From: Tissierellales bacterium
GTDB taxonomy: Bacteria; Bacillota; Clostridia; Tissierellales; JAOAQY01
NCBI GenBank assembly: GCA_025210965.1
Contig: JAOAQY010000096.1
Location: 1 to 41,888, forward strand
DNA length: 41,888 bases
Reading direction: 5' to 3'
This document shows, one piece after another, positions 26,299 to 35,097 of this stretch; position 1 is the stretch's first letter; each line of letters starts with the position of its first letter. Under the pieces are notes generated by a model. That model saw only the letters and a list, made by a program, of their open reading frames with translations, was not told where the DNA came from and made no database searches. Position numbers and translations under genes: made by a program.

Positions 26299-27297
26299 CT
26301 AAAATTTTCTAGGAACAAGACCCACTTTTTTATAAACTTTACTTAGTGTTTTATACGCTATTTTCGATGCTTTTGCCGCACCGTCTGCATATACTTCTTC
26401 CAAATACGCTTTGTCATCCATTAATTCTTTGAATTTAGTCTGTATCGGATGCAAATGAGCTACTATTGCCTCTGCTAGATCTGCTTTAAAATCACCATAA
26501 CCCTTTCCTTCATAGCGCTTCACTATATCTTCTATTTTTTCTCCAGTCATAACAGAGAATATTGTCAAAAGATTCTTTATAGCCAATTGGTCATCATTAT
26601 AAGCCACTATTCCTACAGAATCGGTAACTGCTCTTTTTACCTTTCTTCTTATAGTAGCCGCATCGTCTTTTAACAATATATAACCATTTTCATTATCTGA
26701 TGATTTACTCATTTTTTTAGTTGGATCTTGAAGACTCATTATACGAGCACCTTGCTTTGGAATAAATGGCTCTGGCATTTTAAATGTATCACTGTATCTG
26801 TGATTAAAACGCTGTGCCAATGTTCTAGTGAGCTCAACATGTTGCTTTTGGTCTTCTCCTACAGGTACTTCATCTGCTTGATAAAGTAATATATCTCCAG
26901 CCATAAGCACTGGATATGTGTAAAGACCTGCATTTAAGCCGGCTTCTCCTTTTTTTGCCTTATCTTTAAATTGTGTCATACGATTTAGCTCTCCCATTTG
27001 AGCCATAGTATCTAATATCCACGCAACTTCAGCATGCGCACTTATGTGAGATTGGATAAATATAGTAACTTTCTCTGGATCTAAGCCACAAGCCATATAT
27101 AAAGCCAATATTTCCAATGTGTTTCTTCTCAAATCTTTTGGTATCTGTTGTACTGTTATAGCATGTAAGTCTGCTATAAAATAAAAGCAATCATATGTAT
27201 CTTGAAAATCAACCCAATTTCTTATAGCTCCAACATAATTTCCAAGTGTCAATTCTCCTGATGGCTTGATGCCACTAACTATTCTTGATTTTTCCAT
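26299..27297 (-). CDS. trpS: Tryptophan--tRNA ligase
   Basis: This class Ic synthetase charges tRNA-Trp. The 332-aa sequence has the HIGH-equivalent TLGN at 17-20 (KPSGELTLGNYVGA), DLHAITV near 43-49, GEDQKQHVELTR near 145-156 and KMSKS in KKMSKSSDN near 195. The length matches bacterial TrpRS. AAAAAGGAGAGAAGAAA precedes the ATG. It is the only gene behind the Trp T-box, and its stop codon abuts the heptad repeat array; I see no conventional terminator there. Confidence 0.97.
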   Translation of the reverse strand: MEKSRIVSGIKPSGELTLGNYVGAIRNWVDFQDTYDCFYFIADLHAITVQQIPKDLRRNTLEILALYMACGLDPEKVTIFIQSHISAHAEVAWILDTMAQMGELNRMTQFKDKAKKGEAGLNAGLYTYPVLMAGDILLYQADEVPVGEDQKQHVELTRTLAQRFNHRYSDTFKMPEPFIPKQGARIMSLQDPTKKMSKSSDNENGYILLKDDAATIRRKVKRAVTDSVGIVAYNDDQLAIKNLLTIFSVMTGEKIEDIVKRYEGKGYGDFKADLAEAIVAHLHPIQTKFKELMDDKAYLEEVYADGAAKASKIAYKTLSKVYKKVGLVPRKF

Positions 27298-27334
27298 TTT
27301 CTTCTCTCCTTTTTATTGTCTAAAGCAATAAATA

Positions 27335-27594
27335 TAAAAAGCCCTCTATGCATAAAGCATAGAGGGCGACTAATCGCGGTACCACCTCTAAATGAACTCC
27401 TAAGAATTCCTCTTTCAACAACAGGCAAATGCCGATCATCTAGCTCTATAACGGGAGCAACCGTATCCCCTACTAAAATTTCAGTTCTCACTCATGAGTC
27501 CATTCCCTCGAAACTACACGACCAAATTTCCAGCACCATTGGCTCTCTATACGCTCATTTCAAGCTACTAATCTCATTCATTGCTTTAATATTT
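27335..27594 (-). promoter_or_regulatory. T-box leader of trpS (tryptophan)
   Basis: The core AGAGGTGGTACCGCG is at 27375-27389, followed by a perfect terminator GCCCTCTATG / CATAGAGGGC (27341-27367) and TTTTTATA. The specifier TGG at 27500-27502 is in the context GAA-TGG-A. This is the clearest of the four leaders. Confidence 0.93.
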
Positions 27595-27600
27595 TCTTTA

Positions 27601-27628
27601 ATTATACCACATAAAAACCCTCAGTCAA
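27601..27628 (-). promoter_or_regulatory. Promoter of the trpS T-box leader
   Basis: TTGACT (27623-27628) and TATAAT (27601-27606) with 16-base spacing, starting four bases after the AIM24 gene stop. Confidence 0.85.
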
Positions 27629-27631
27629 GTA

Positions 27632-28405
27632 CTAATCGTCGGACAACAGTCCACCTAGAATACCACCTGCAATCCCTGAAACTGTAGAGTTCCCTGTATT
27701 TGATTGTCCTTGATTGCTACCCATAGCAGCATACATTCTTTCTGCCATCTTAGAAAGCGGCATACTTTGAAGATAAACTTTACCCGGACCTGTCAATGTT
27801 GCAAGAAATAATCCCTCTTTACCAAAAAGTGCATTTTTAAATCCTCCAACAAATTCAACATCATAATTTACAGAAGATTCAAATCCAACAAGACAGCCAG
27901 TATCTATTCTAAGTCTCTCTCCATGTGCTAAATTTTTCTCTATCATAGTACCACCAGCGTGAATAAATGCCAATCCATCGCCAGTTAATTTTTGCAATAT
28001 GAATCCTTCGCCGCCAAAGAATCCTGCACCAAGTTTCTTGGTAATTGCAACCTCTATTTCGACACCATTAGCTGCACACAAAAATGAATCCTTCTGACAT
28101 AAAAACTCCCCACCAAATCTAGCTAAATCAAGCGGAATAATCTTCCCTGGATAGGGGGCTGCAAATCCAACATGGCTTTTTCCCTGGCCTTCATGTAAAA
28201 ATGTAGTTATAAAAAAGCTTTCACCAGTAAACATTCTTTTAAATCCTGAAAATAATCCACCACCAGTAGTTGTCTGCATTTTGATTCCATCTTCCATATA
28301 GGTCATGGCACCAGCTTCTGCTCTAACGCCCTCTTTAGGATCTAATTCAATCTCTACTAATTGCATATCATCTCCATAAATTTTGTAATCAATAACATCT
28401 GCCAT
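27632..28405 (-). CDS. AIM24 / TIGR00266 family protein
   Basis: A 257-aa protein of the AIM24 family, named for a yeast mitochondrial biogenesis protein; bacterial members have no settled function. It consists of repeated beta strands with many glycines, for example TTTGGGLFSGFKRMFTGESFF near 45-65 and KLGAGFFGGEGFILQKL near 123-139, followed by HAGGTMIEK near 149. The last 35 residues are low complexity with a glycine-rich GIAGGILGGLLSDD tail. It follows a DegV protein by 23 bases and is probably cotranscribed. AIM24 proteins often sit near stress or envelope genes, but nothing here fixes its role. Confidence 0.88.
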   Translation of the reverse strand: MADVIDYKIYGDDMQLVEIELDPKEGVRAEAGAMTYMEDGIKMQTTTGGGLFSGFKRMFTGESFFITTFLHEGQGKSHVGFAAPYPGKIIPLDLARFGGEFLCQKDSFLCAANGVEIEVAITKKLGAGFFGGEGFILQKLTGDGLAFIHAGGTMIEKNLAHGERLRIDTGCLVGFESSVNYDVEFVGGFKNALFGKEGLFLATLTGPGKVYLQSMPLSKMAERMYAAMGSNQGQSNTGNSTVSGIAGGILGGLLSDD

Positions 28406-28428
28406 ATATAATACCCCCTATAAATATT

Positions 28429-29256
28429 TTAGAAAGAAATAACTATACCGCCGCCACCAGTATATACTGTTGACAAACCAAGTGTATCATTTACTATTAT
28501 TTCTTTAAACTTGTATTTTTCTTCAACAGCCTCTTTAAATTTATGAGCTTTTTCCGCACTATGACTGTGACTTATACTCAGTACCCTATTTTCAAAATCT
28601 ATTCCAGTTTTTCCGATTTCATCAATAAGCGTTCTCATAGCTCTTTTATGCCCTCTTGCTTTTTTAAGCAATTTTATTTCACCCTCATCGCCCTGCATTA
28701 CGGGTTTTATATCCAAAAGACTTGCTATTTTTTCTACAACTAGGCTCATCCTTCCAGCTTTCGCCAAGTTTTCTAGAGAATCTATAACAAAAAACGTTTT
28801 CATTGTCCCAACAAATTTGTTTATCTCTTTTACAAGTTCTCCATCTCTAAGACCTGCATTATAAAGTTCCTGGGCTTTCATCACAATAGGAACTCCTCCA
28901 GCACTTGCGCTAAGTGAATCTATAATTTCTACACTAGTATCTTCGTGCTCAGCTTCATAAATCTCTTTAGCCATTATTGCACTATTGTAAGTTCCACTTA
29001 ATTTAGATGATATTGTTATTACCAAATTAGTGACACCTTCTGTAAATTTTTCTATAAAATCATTTGGTGATGGACAAGCTGTTTGCGGCGCATTTTGACT
29101 TTCTTTCATGAGCTTTAGCAAATTATCTGTATCTAAATTTTCATCATCTATATACTCATTTCCATCTATTGTGATTTTAAGTGGTACAATCTTTAAATCG
29201 TACTCTTCTCTGAATTTTTTTGTTGAATCAACTCCACTACATGTCAATAGTTTCAT
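28429..29256 (-). CDS. DegV family fatty-acid-binding protein
   Basis: DegV proteins bind a fatty acid in a deep cleft, and some (FakB) present it to fatty acid kinase FakA for phospholipid synthesis. The 275-aa protein has the N-terminal alpha/beta domain with SQNAPQTACPSPNDFIE near 72-88 and the ligand-contact region ITISSKLSGTYNSA near 99-112. The C-terminal domain ends GLSTVYTGGGGIVISF, and AKAGRMSLVVEKIASLLDI near 163-181 is characteristic. No fakA is in the window. The start is ATG at 29256 with AAAGGGGTGAAGAG upstream. Confidence 0.9.
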   Translation of the reverse strand: MKLLTCSGVDSTKKFREEYDLKIVPLKITIDGNEYIDDENLDTDNLLKLMKESQNAPQTACPSPNDFIEKFTEGVTNLVITISSKLSGTYNSAIMAKEIYEAEHEDTSVEIIDSLSASAGGVPIVMKAQELYNAGLRDGELVKEINKFVGTMKTFFVIDSLENLAKAGRMSLVVEKIASLLDIKPVMQGDEGEIKLLKKARGHKRAMRTLIDEIGKTGIDFENRVLSISHSHSAEKAHKFKEAVEEKYKFKEIIVNDTLGLSTVYTGGGGIVISF

Positions 29257-29493
29257 CTCTTCACCCCTTTCATACCCTATAAGGCAATTACAAATTGCAC
29301 TTACCTTTAATATATCATAATAAATGGTAATTTGGAAATACCGAATATGCTCTTACGCTATTTTATACCCACAAAATACGCTTTTATTATTTTGTTTCGA
29401 GAATCCCACTTATACCCTTAGTTAAGCCACTACATCCTATGAAGTCCCCTCAAAACCATCAGTTTTAATGGGTAAACATGTTGCTTTTCATGT

Positions 29494-29499
29494 TATAAT
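29494..29499 (+). promoter_or_regulatory. Extended -10 promoter of the DUF362 gene with overlapping inverted repeat
   Basis: TGTTATAAT supplies a TG-extended -10 without a good -35. AACATG (29475-29480) and CATGTT (29489-29494) form an inverted repeat ending at the -10, a possible operator. The remainder of 29257-29470 shows nothing I recognise. Confidence 0.5.
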
Positions 29500-29530
29500 A
29501 TTTTTAAATAACTATTTTAGGAGGATTTTC

Positions 29531-30664
29531 ATGAATTCAGTTAGTTTACTCAAACATTCATCATACGAAAAAAATCTAAAAGAAAAAATAAACGAATCTA
29601 TAGTGTTAGTTAATGGATATGAAGGAATATCACACGGAGATACTGTACTTATAAAGCCAAATTTTGTAACTGCAAGACCAGCTGAATCTTGTGTAAATAC
29701 CCACCCTCTTTTCATAAAAGCGTTAGCCGAACTTCTTTATGAGCGCGGCGCTAAAATTCAAATTGGAGATAGTCCTGCAGTAATGAAGGGATCTGATGTG
29801 GCAAAAAAACTTGGACTTTTGGAACTATTATCACCATACAATGCTAAATTTATAGATTTCACCGGAGCTGTAACTCCAAAATTCAGCAATAATAGCTCTC
29901 AAAATTTTCACTTCAAGCAAATAAAATTAGCAAGTGAAATATTTGAAGTTGACCATCTCATAAATGCGGCAAAATTAAAATCGCATGCTCAAATGGGTGT
30001 TACTCTTTGTACTAAAAATTTGTTTGGATGTGTTACTGGGCATAGAAAAACACAGTGGCACTATCATACCGGAAGAGATTTAGACATATTTGCCCAATTA
30101 TTAATAGAAATTGCTCTAGCTTCAAATGCTAAACTTCATCTATTAGATGGTATATGGGCTATGGCCGGAAATGGTCCAACCAATGGGTATAAAATAGAAC
30201 CAAATGTAATTCTCGCATCTAAAAATTCACTTTCATTAGATCGAGTTGTTTTGGAAATTGTAAACAAAAATCCTAATGTATTTCCTATGTTTAGAGCTGC
30301 TGAAAAAATGGGTTTGCATGATTCTATAAATTTATCAAATATAAAAATCCTAGGCTCAATGCCTGAAGAATCTAGGCTAGAATCTTTCGAAATGCCTAAA
30401 TTGAAGAATTTAAAATTCACAAATAATGCTCTGATTCAAAAGCTTATTGCAAGTTTTGTAGATCAAAAAATGACAGTTGATCATACATCTTGTATAAAAT
30501 GTAAAAAATGTATTGATCAATGTCCCGCAAAAGCAATGACTCTATCTGATAAAGTTATAATAAATCACAATATATGTATTCGCTGTTGCTGCTGTCAAGA
30601 GATATGTCCAGTAGGAGCTTTAGCCCTAAAAGATTCAACTATCGGCAAGTTATTTTCAAAATAA
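29531..30664 (+). CDS. DUF362 domain protein with two C-terminal 4Fe-4S clusters
   Basis: Probably a cytoplasmic iron-sulfur protein with an unknown reaction. The DUF362 domain (about 35-300) shows DTVLIKPNFV, a conserved HPLF near 59-62 and KLKSHAQMGVTLCTKNLFG near 155-173. The C-terminal ferredoxin module has CIKCKKCIDQCP near 320-331 and CIRCCCCQEICP near 350-361, each a CxxCxxCxxxCP motif for one 4Fe-4S cluster. The second motif has extra adjacent cysteines. The start ATG at 29531 has AGGAGGATTTTC upstream; the frame remains open for 21 codons before it, without a site. 377 aa. Confidence 0.88.
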   Translation: MNSVSLLKHSSYEKNLKEKINESIVLVNGYEGISHGDTVLIKPNFVTARPAESCVNTHPLFIKALAELLYERGAKIQIGDSPAVMKGSDVAKKLGLLELLSPYNAKFIDFTGAVTPKFSNNSSQNFHFKQIKLASEIFEVDHLINAAKLKSHAQMGVTLCTKNLFGCVTGHRKTQWHYHTGRDLDIFAQLLIEIALASNAKLHLLDGIWAMAGNGPTNGYKIEPNVILASKNSLSLDRVVLEIVNKNPNVFPMFRAAEKMGLHDSINLSNIKILGSMPEESRLESFEMPKLKNLKFTNNALIQKLIASFVDQKMTVDHTSCIKCKKCIDQCPAKAMTLSDKVIINHNICIRCCCCQEICPVGALALKDSTIGKLFSK

Positions 30665-30668
30665 ATCA

Positions 30669-30710
30669 AAAACCCGCTAAGTCTGAAAATACTTAACGGG
30701 TTTTTTTTAG
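30669..30710 (+). terminator. Terminator of the DUF362 gene
   Basis: AACCCGCTAAGT pairs with ACTTAACGGGTT with one mismatch, followed by eight T residues. It overlaps the end of the convergent topoisomerase gene. Confidence 0.85.
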
Positions 30711-32893
30711 ATAAATTGTATCTGTTTAGCTGTAGGCTCTAACGTTCTACCAGCCATGGGAATTTTTTTGCTTATATAGTCTTTATACATCTCAAGTTGC
30801 TCTTCATCTATACATTTAGTTTCGCTCAAATAGCTATTTTTCTTAAGTCTGAGTACTTGAATTCCCTTAGTGCTTTTAGTAACTTTTTCTGATATGATTT
30901 CTGTTGACACTGCTAGTAAGTTATTTTCGTCATTCTTTGGATAATGTCTCTTAAGCAATAAATATTTTGGTTTGTCTATAAAGAATATCCCTTTTAGAAC
31001 AGATTCATCTGCATAGGCCTTTATCAATTTTTTTCTATTATTCTTAGTTTGATAACTAGTTAATGGCACTTTTGCAACCTTTCCGTTTTCAAAAACGAAT
31101 AGCATATGACCTTTGTAATCATTTGTAGCCACCGCATGTACGATTTCCTCTCCTTCTTCCAACTCACCTAGATTTGGTATATAGCTTCCTAAAACACTAG
31201 CTTTATGGTCCTCTAAATCATGGATTTTGAATTTATAGAGATTATTTTTATTTGAAAACAGCAGTAGTTCATCTGTATTTTGAGCATCGAATTCACACAT
31301 TATATTGTCATCTTCTTTTAGTTTATGCTCATCATTACCTCTAAGTGATTTGTGCGAAATCTTTTTCAAGTAATTATGTTCTGTAACAAAAATTCTTACT
31401 TCATAATTTTCTATAAAGTGCTCTTCTTTATATTCTACGACCTCTTCTTCGTACAATAAATCAGTTTTCCTATCAACTGCGTAATTTTTCTTTATTCTCT
31501 TCAAATCTTTCTTTATTTCATTTTTGATTTTTTTATCGCTCTCTCTAAGTTTTGATAATTTTTCAATTTTTTCTTCTAAATCACCAATTTCCTTAGTTTT
31601 TCCAAGTATATATTCTCTATTTAAGTGTCTTAACTTAATATCTGCAACAAAATTCGCTTGTAAATCATCTATATCAAAATTACTCATTAAATTAGGAACT
31701 ACCATAGAGTCCTCTTCTGTTTCTCTTATTATCTTTATGGTCTTGTCTATATCTAACAACACTTTTTCAAGACCTTTGAGTAAATGCAATTTATCAGTCA
31801 TTTTTTCAATATCGTAACTCAATTGTCTTTTGATGCATTCTGTTCTAAATTTTACCCATTCTCTAATTATGTCTCGAACACCTAGCACTTTCGGTCTACC
31901 ATCAATGAGCAAGTTAAAATTACAAGAAAATGTATCTTCAAGAGGTGTCATCTTGTACAATTTCATCATCAATTTCTTGTAATCTACTCCACGTTTTAAG
32001 TCTATAGCAATTTTTAGTCCTTTAAGATCTGTTTCATCTCTCAAGTCTGATATTTCTTTTATTTTATTTATTTTTATTAAAGCTATAATTTTCTCTATTA
32101 TGCTCTCAACATTTGTAGTATACGGTATTTCGTATATTTCTATACAATTATTCGCTCTATCATAGTTGTATTTTGCTCGAAGTTTGACGCTTCCATTTCC
32201 ATTTTCATAGATTTTCTTCATCTCTCTTTGATTGTAAATCAAATAGCCACCAGTTGTAAAATCAGGAGCTTTGATGAGTTCTGTAATATCTGCACCTTCA
32301 TCATCTATAATAGCCGAAGTTGCGTCGCAAACCTCACCTAGATTGAAACTAGCTATATTACTGGCCATACCAACAGCTATTCCTTTATTAGCACTTACTA
32401 GTATATTAGGATACGTTGTCGGCAACAGCTCCGGTTCCTTTAGCTGCCCATCGTAATTGTCCACAAAATTTACCACATTTTTTTCTATATCTTTAAATAT
32501 TTCTTCACATATAGGCGCTAATTTTACTTCTGTGTATCTCGAAGCTGCATATGCCATATCGCGCGATGTGTGCTTTCCAAAATTCCCCTTTGAATCTATA
32601 AATGGATGAAGTAATGCATCGTGCCCTCTAGTCAATCTCACCAATGTAGCATATATCGCCTGATCTCCATGTGGATTAAGTTTCATTGTTTGACCTACAA
32701 CATTTGCTGATTTCGTTTTTTGAGCTGTAAGTAATTTCATTTTGTACATCGAATAAAGTAGTTTTCTATGTGATGGTTTAAAACCGTCTATTTCTGGGAT
32801 GGCTCTTGAAACGATAACACTCATAGCATAAGGCATATAATTCGTTTCTAGAGTCTCTGTTATATTTTGTTTAATTATATTTTTTGCACTCAC
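30707..32893 (-). CDS. Divergent type IIA topoisomerase, subunit A (GyrA/ParC-like)
   Basis: This is the DNA breakage-reunion subunit of a gyrase or topoisomerase IV-type enzyme. The 728 aa carry the winged-helix core with catalytic Tyr120 preceded by Arg119 (AASRYTEVKL). The quinolone region reads NPHGDQAIYA at 73-82, so the positions equal to E. coli GyrA Ser83 and Asp87 are Gln78 and Ala82. A coiled coil at about 435-495 carries the exit gate. I see no GyrA box (QRRGGKG), so a decatenase or relaxase is more likely than a supercoiling gyrase. The GTG start at 32893 follows GGGGAG. It lies 13 bases after subunit B. Confidence 0.88.
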   Translation of the reverse strand: MSAKNIIKQNITETLETNYMPYAMSVIVSRAIPEIDGFKPSHRKLLYSMYKMKLLTAQKTKSANVVGQTMKLNPHGDQAIYATLVRLTRGHDALLHPFIDSKGNFGKHTSRDMAYAASRYTEVKLAPICEEIFKDIEKNVVNFVDNYDGQLKEPELLPTTYPNILVSANKGIAVGMASNIASFNLGEVCDATSAIIDDEGADITELIKAPDFTTGGYLIYNQREMKKIYENGNGSVKLRAKYNYDRANNCIEIYEIPYTTNVESIIEKIIALIKINKIKEISDLRDETDLKGLKIAIDLKRGVDYKKLMMKLYKMTPLEDTFSCNFNLLIDGRPKVLGVRDIIREWVKFRTECIKRQLSYDIEKMTDKLHLLKGLEKVLLDIDKTIKIIRETEEDSMVVPNLMSNFDIDDLQANFVADIKLRHLNREYILGKTKEIGDLEEKIEKLSKLRESDKKIKNEIKKDLKRIKKNYAVDRKTDLLYEEEVVEYKEEHFIENYEVRIFVTEHNYLKKISHKSLRGNDEHKLKEDDNIMCEFDAQNTDELLLFSNKNNLYKFKIHDLEDHKASVLGSYIPNLGELEEGEEIVHAVATNDYKGHMLFVFENGKVAKVPLTSYQTKNNRKKLIKAYADESVLKGIFFIDKPKYLLLKRHYPKNDENNLLAVSTEIISEKVTKSTKGIQVLRLKKNSYLSETKCIDEEQLEMYKDYISKKIPMAGRTLEPTAKQIQFI

Positions 32894-32906
32894 TTAGACT
32901 CTCCCC

Positions 32907-34880
32907 TTAACTTATATCTAATAAATCTAAATATCTTTCTCCATGTTCTTCTATAAATCCTTTTCGTCCACTTAAATTTTCTCCAAGTAGTATATCGAAC
33001 ATTTCTTGAGTTTCTACTACTTCCTCAGGCAATACTTGTATCAGTTTTCTAGATACAGGATTCATCGTTGTCTCCCACATCATATCGGGCTCATTTTCTC
33101 CAAGTCCTTTTGATCGCTGAACTTTATATTTACCATTTAGTTTTTCCACTATCTGATTCTTTTCTCTATCGGAATATGCAAAATGTGTCTTTTTCTTTGT
33201 AGTAATCTCATAAAGTGGAGATTCTACTATATAAACTTTCCCCTCATCTATAAGACTAGGAACCAGCCTATACAGCATAGTGAGTATTAGTGTTCTGATC
33301 TGAAAGCCATCTACATCTGCATCGGTACAAATTATTATTTTGTCCCACTTAAGTGCATTTAAATCAAATGTAGACAATTCTTTATTGTGCTTACTAGTAA
33401 TTTCAACTCCACATCCCATTACTTTTAGCAAATCTATAATTATATCGCTTTTAAATATTTTGTCATAATCTGCCTTAAGGCAATTTAATATTTTTCCTCT
33501 AATAGGCATAAGTCCTTGAAACTCTGAATCTCTAGCTAATTTACAAGCACCAAGTGCTGAATCACCCTCAACTATATATAGCTCTCTCTTAGCTATGTCT
33601 TTTGTCCTACAATTGATAAACTTTTTAACTCTGTTATTCAAATCAACTTTTCCCGTAAGTTTCTTGCGAATACTTAATCTAGTCTTTTCGGCTTTCTCTC
33701 GGCTTCTCTTGTTTGCTAAAATTTGGTCTGCTATTCTATCCGCTTCTATTTTGTTTTCTATGAAATAAATTTCTAACTCATGTTTTATAAAATCTGTAAG
33801 AAACTTTTGTATAAATTTATTTGTAATAGCTTTCTTCGTTTGGTTTTCGTAGCTTGTCATAGTTGAAAATGAATTTATTACAAGTATCAAACTATCTTGA
33901 ATATCGACAAAACCTATTTTTTTCTCATTCTTAGTATATTTATTTTCTTTTTTTATATATTGATCTATAGCACTTACAAACGAACTCTTGACCGCTTTAT
34001 CAGGTGCTCCACCATATTCTAAATAGCTTGAGTTGTGATAGTATTCTAAGAGATTTACTTCGTTATTGAATGAAAATGCAATTTGCGCCTTCACCCTATA
34101 TTTAGGCTTGTCAGAACGATCCTGTCCTTCGCCTTCATTTTCAAAATACTGTGTCGATACAAAATCCTTATCATCATTTAATTCTTCAAGATAATCTTTT
34201 ATACCATTTTCATAATAGTATTCAAAACTCTCATCATTAATCTCATCATCCAATATGAATTTTAGACCTGCATTAACTATTGCCTGTCTCTTAAGTACAT
34301 CTTGAAAATATTCTAGTGGTATTTCATTTTCTGTAAATACATCCAAATCGGGTCTCCATTTTATAGTACTTCCAGAATGTATATTTTCCTTATTCTCTCT
34401 CTTTTTAAGTCCACCTACATTTTCACCTTTTTCAAAATGCAGATTGTAAATATATCCATCTCTGACCACTTCTACGTCCATATATTCAGAACTGTATTGA
34501 GTAGCGCAAGAACCTAATCCATTTAATCCTAAACTAAATTCATAATGGCTACCATCATTATTTTTGTACTTTCCTCCTGCATAAAGCTCACAAAATACCA
34601 ATTCCCAGTTATATCGCTCTTCTTTGGCATTGTAATCTACAGGTATTCCACTAGCCCAATCTTTCACAGTTATAGAGTGATCTTTATGTCTTATAATCTC
34701 TATTTTTTGTCCAAAACCTTCTCTCGCTTCGTCTATAGCATTCGATAGTATTTCAAAAAAAGAATGCTGGCAACCTTCGAGACCATCTGATCCAAATATA
34801 ACTGAAGGCCTCTTTCTTACACGGTCTGCTCCTTTAAGTGAAACAATGCTTTCATTTCCATAATTTGTTTTCCTTGCCAC
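32907..34880 (-). CDS. Divergent type IIA topoisomerase, subunit B (GyrB/ParE-like)
   Basis: This is the ATPase and Toprim subunit partnered with the downstream A subunit. From the GTG at 34880 (GAGGTGA upstream) it is 657 aa. The GHKL ATPase keeps Glu43 and Asn47 (EILSNAIDEA), Asp74, and the QTK lysine loop near 360. The usual DNGRGIP is DWASGIP (74-80), the H of GGLHGVG is Asn120 (LGLNGLG), and Asn146 replaces the arginine at E. coli GyrB 136. The Toprim EGDSALG and DADVDG motifs are intact, so cleavage chemistry should work. An upstream ATG at 34943 exists but has no ribosome binding site. It is a sister of the housekeeping gyrase that must lie elsewhere. Confidence 0.87.
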   Translation of the reverse strand: MARKTNYGNESIVSLKGADRVRKRPSVIFGSDGLEGCQHSFFEILSNAIDEAREGFGQKIEIIRHKDHSITVKDWASGIPVDYNAKEERYNWELVFCELYAGGKYKNNDGSHYEFSLGLNGLGSCATQYSSEYMDVEVVRDGYIYNLHFEKGENVGGLKKRENKENIHSGSTIKWRPDLDVFTENEIPLEYFQDVLKRQAIVNAGLKFILDDEINDESFEYYYENGIKDYLEELNDDKDFVSTQYFENEGEGQDRSDKPKYRVKAQIAFSFNNEVNLLEYYHNSSYLEYGGAPDKAVKSSFVSAIDQYIKKENKYTKNEKKIGFVDIQDSLILVINSFSTMTSYENQTKKAITNKFIQKFLTDFIKHELEIYFIENKIEADRIADQILANKRSREKAEKTRLSIRKKLTGKVDLNNRVKKFINCRTKDIAKRELYIVEGDSALGACKLARDSEFQGLMPIRGKILNCLKADYDKIFKSDIIIDLLKVMGCGVEITSKHNKELSTFDLNALKWDKIIICTDADVDGFQIRTLILTMLYRLVPSLIDEGKVYIVESPLYEITTKKKTHFAYSDREKNQIVEKLNGKYKVQRSKGLGENEPDMMWETTMNPVSRKLIQVLPEEVVETQEMFDILLGENLSGRKGFIEEHGERYLDLLDIS

Positions 34881-34913
34881 ATTAGTCACCTCTAACTTTA
34901 TTTCGTATCTCCT

Positions 34914-34943
34914 ATTATAGCAAATAATATATAAGAATATCAA
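34914..34943 (-). promoter_or_regulatory. Promoter of the topoisomerase operon
   Basis: TTGATA (34938-34943) and TATAAT (34914-34919) with 18-base spacing, 34 bases before the GTG start. Its position also argues against the upstream ATG at 34943. Confidence 0.75.
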
Positions 34944-35039
34944 ACATACATTCCGTTTATAGCGAGTTTTTATTTTTTATTATCAATCATTTATAAAGTT
35001 TTTATAAATAAAAATTCATTATTTTCGTCATTTTGGACA

Positions 35040-35085
35040 AAAAAACTACGATTATTGACTTTTTAAAAGTTTTTAATCGTAGTTA
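35040..35085 (-). terminator. Terminator of the threonine dehydrogenase gene
   Basis: AACTACGATTA (35044-35054) and TAATCGTAGTT (35074-35084) form an 11-pair stem, extended by AAAACTTTT / AAAAGTC in the loop. The minus-strand T-run follows. Confidence 0.85.
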
Positions 35086-35097
35086 TAAACAAAATAT

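Noticed and set aside
27279-27491. A 70-codon frame on the minus strand between the AIM24 gene and trpS
   Set aside because: It runs through the Trp T-box antiterminator and terminator and ends inside trpS; its start has no ribosome binding site. The leader explains the conservation.
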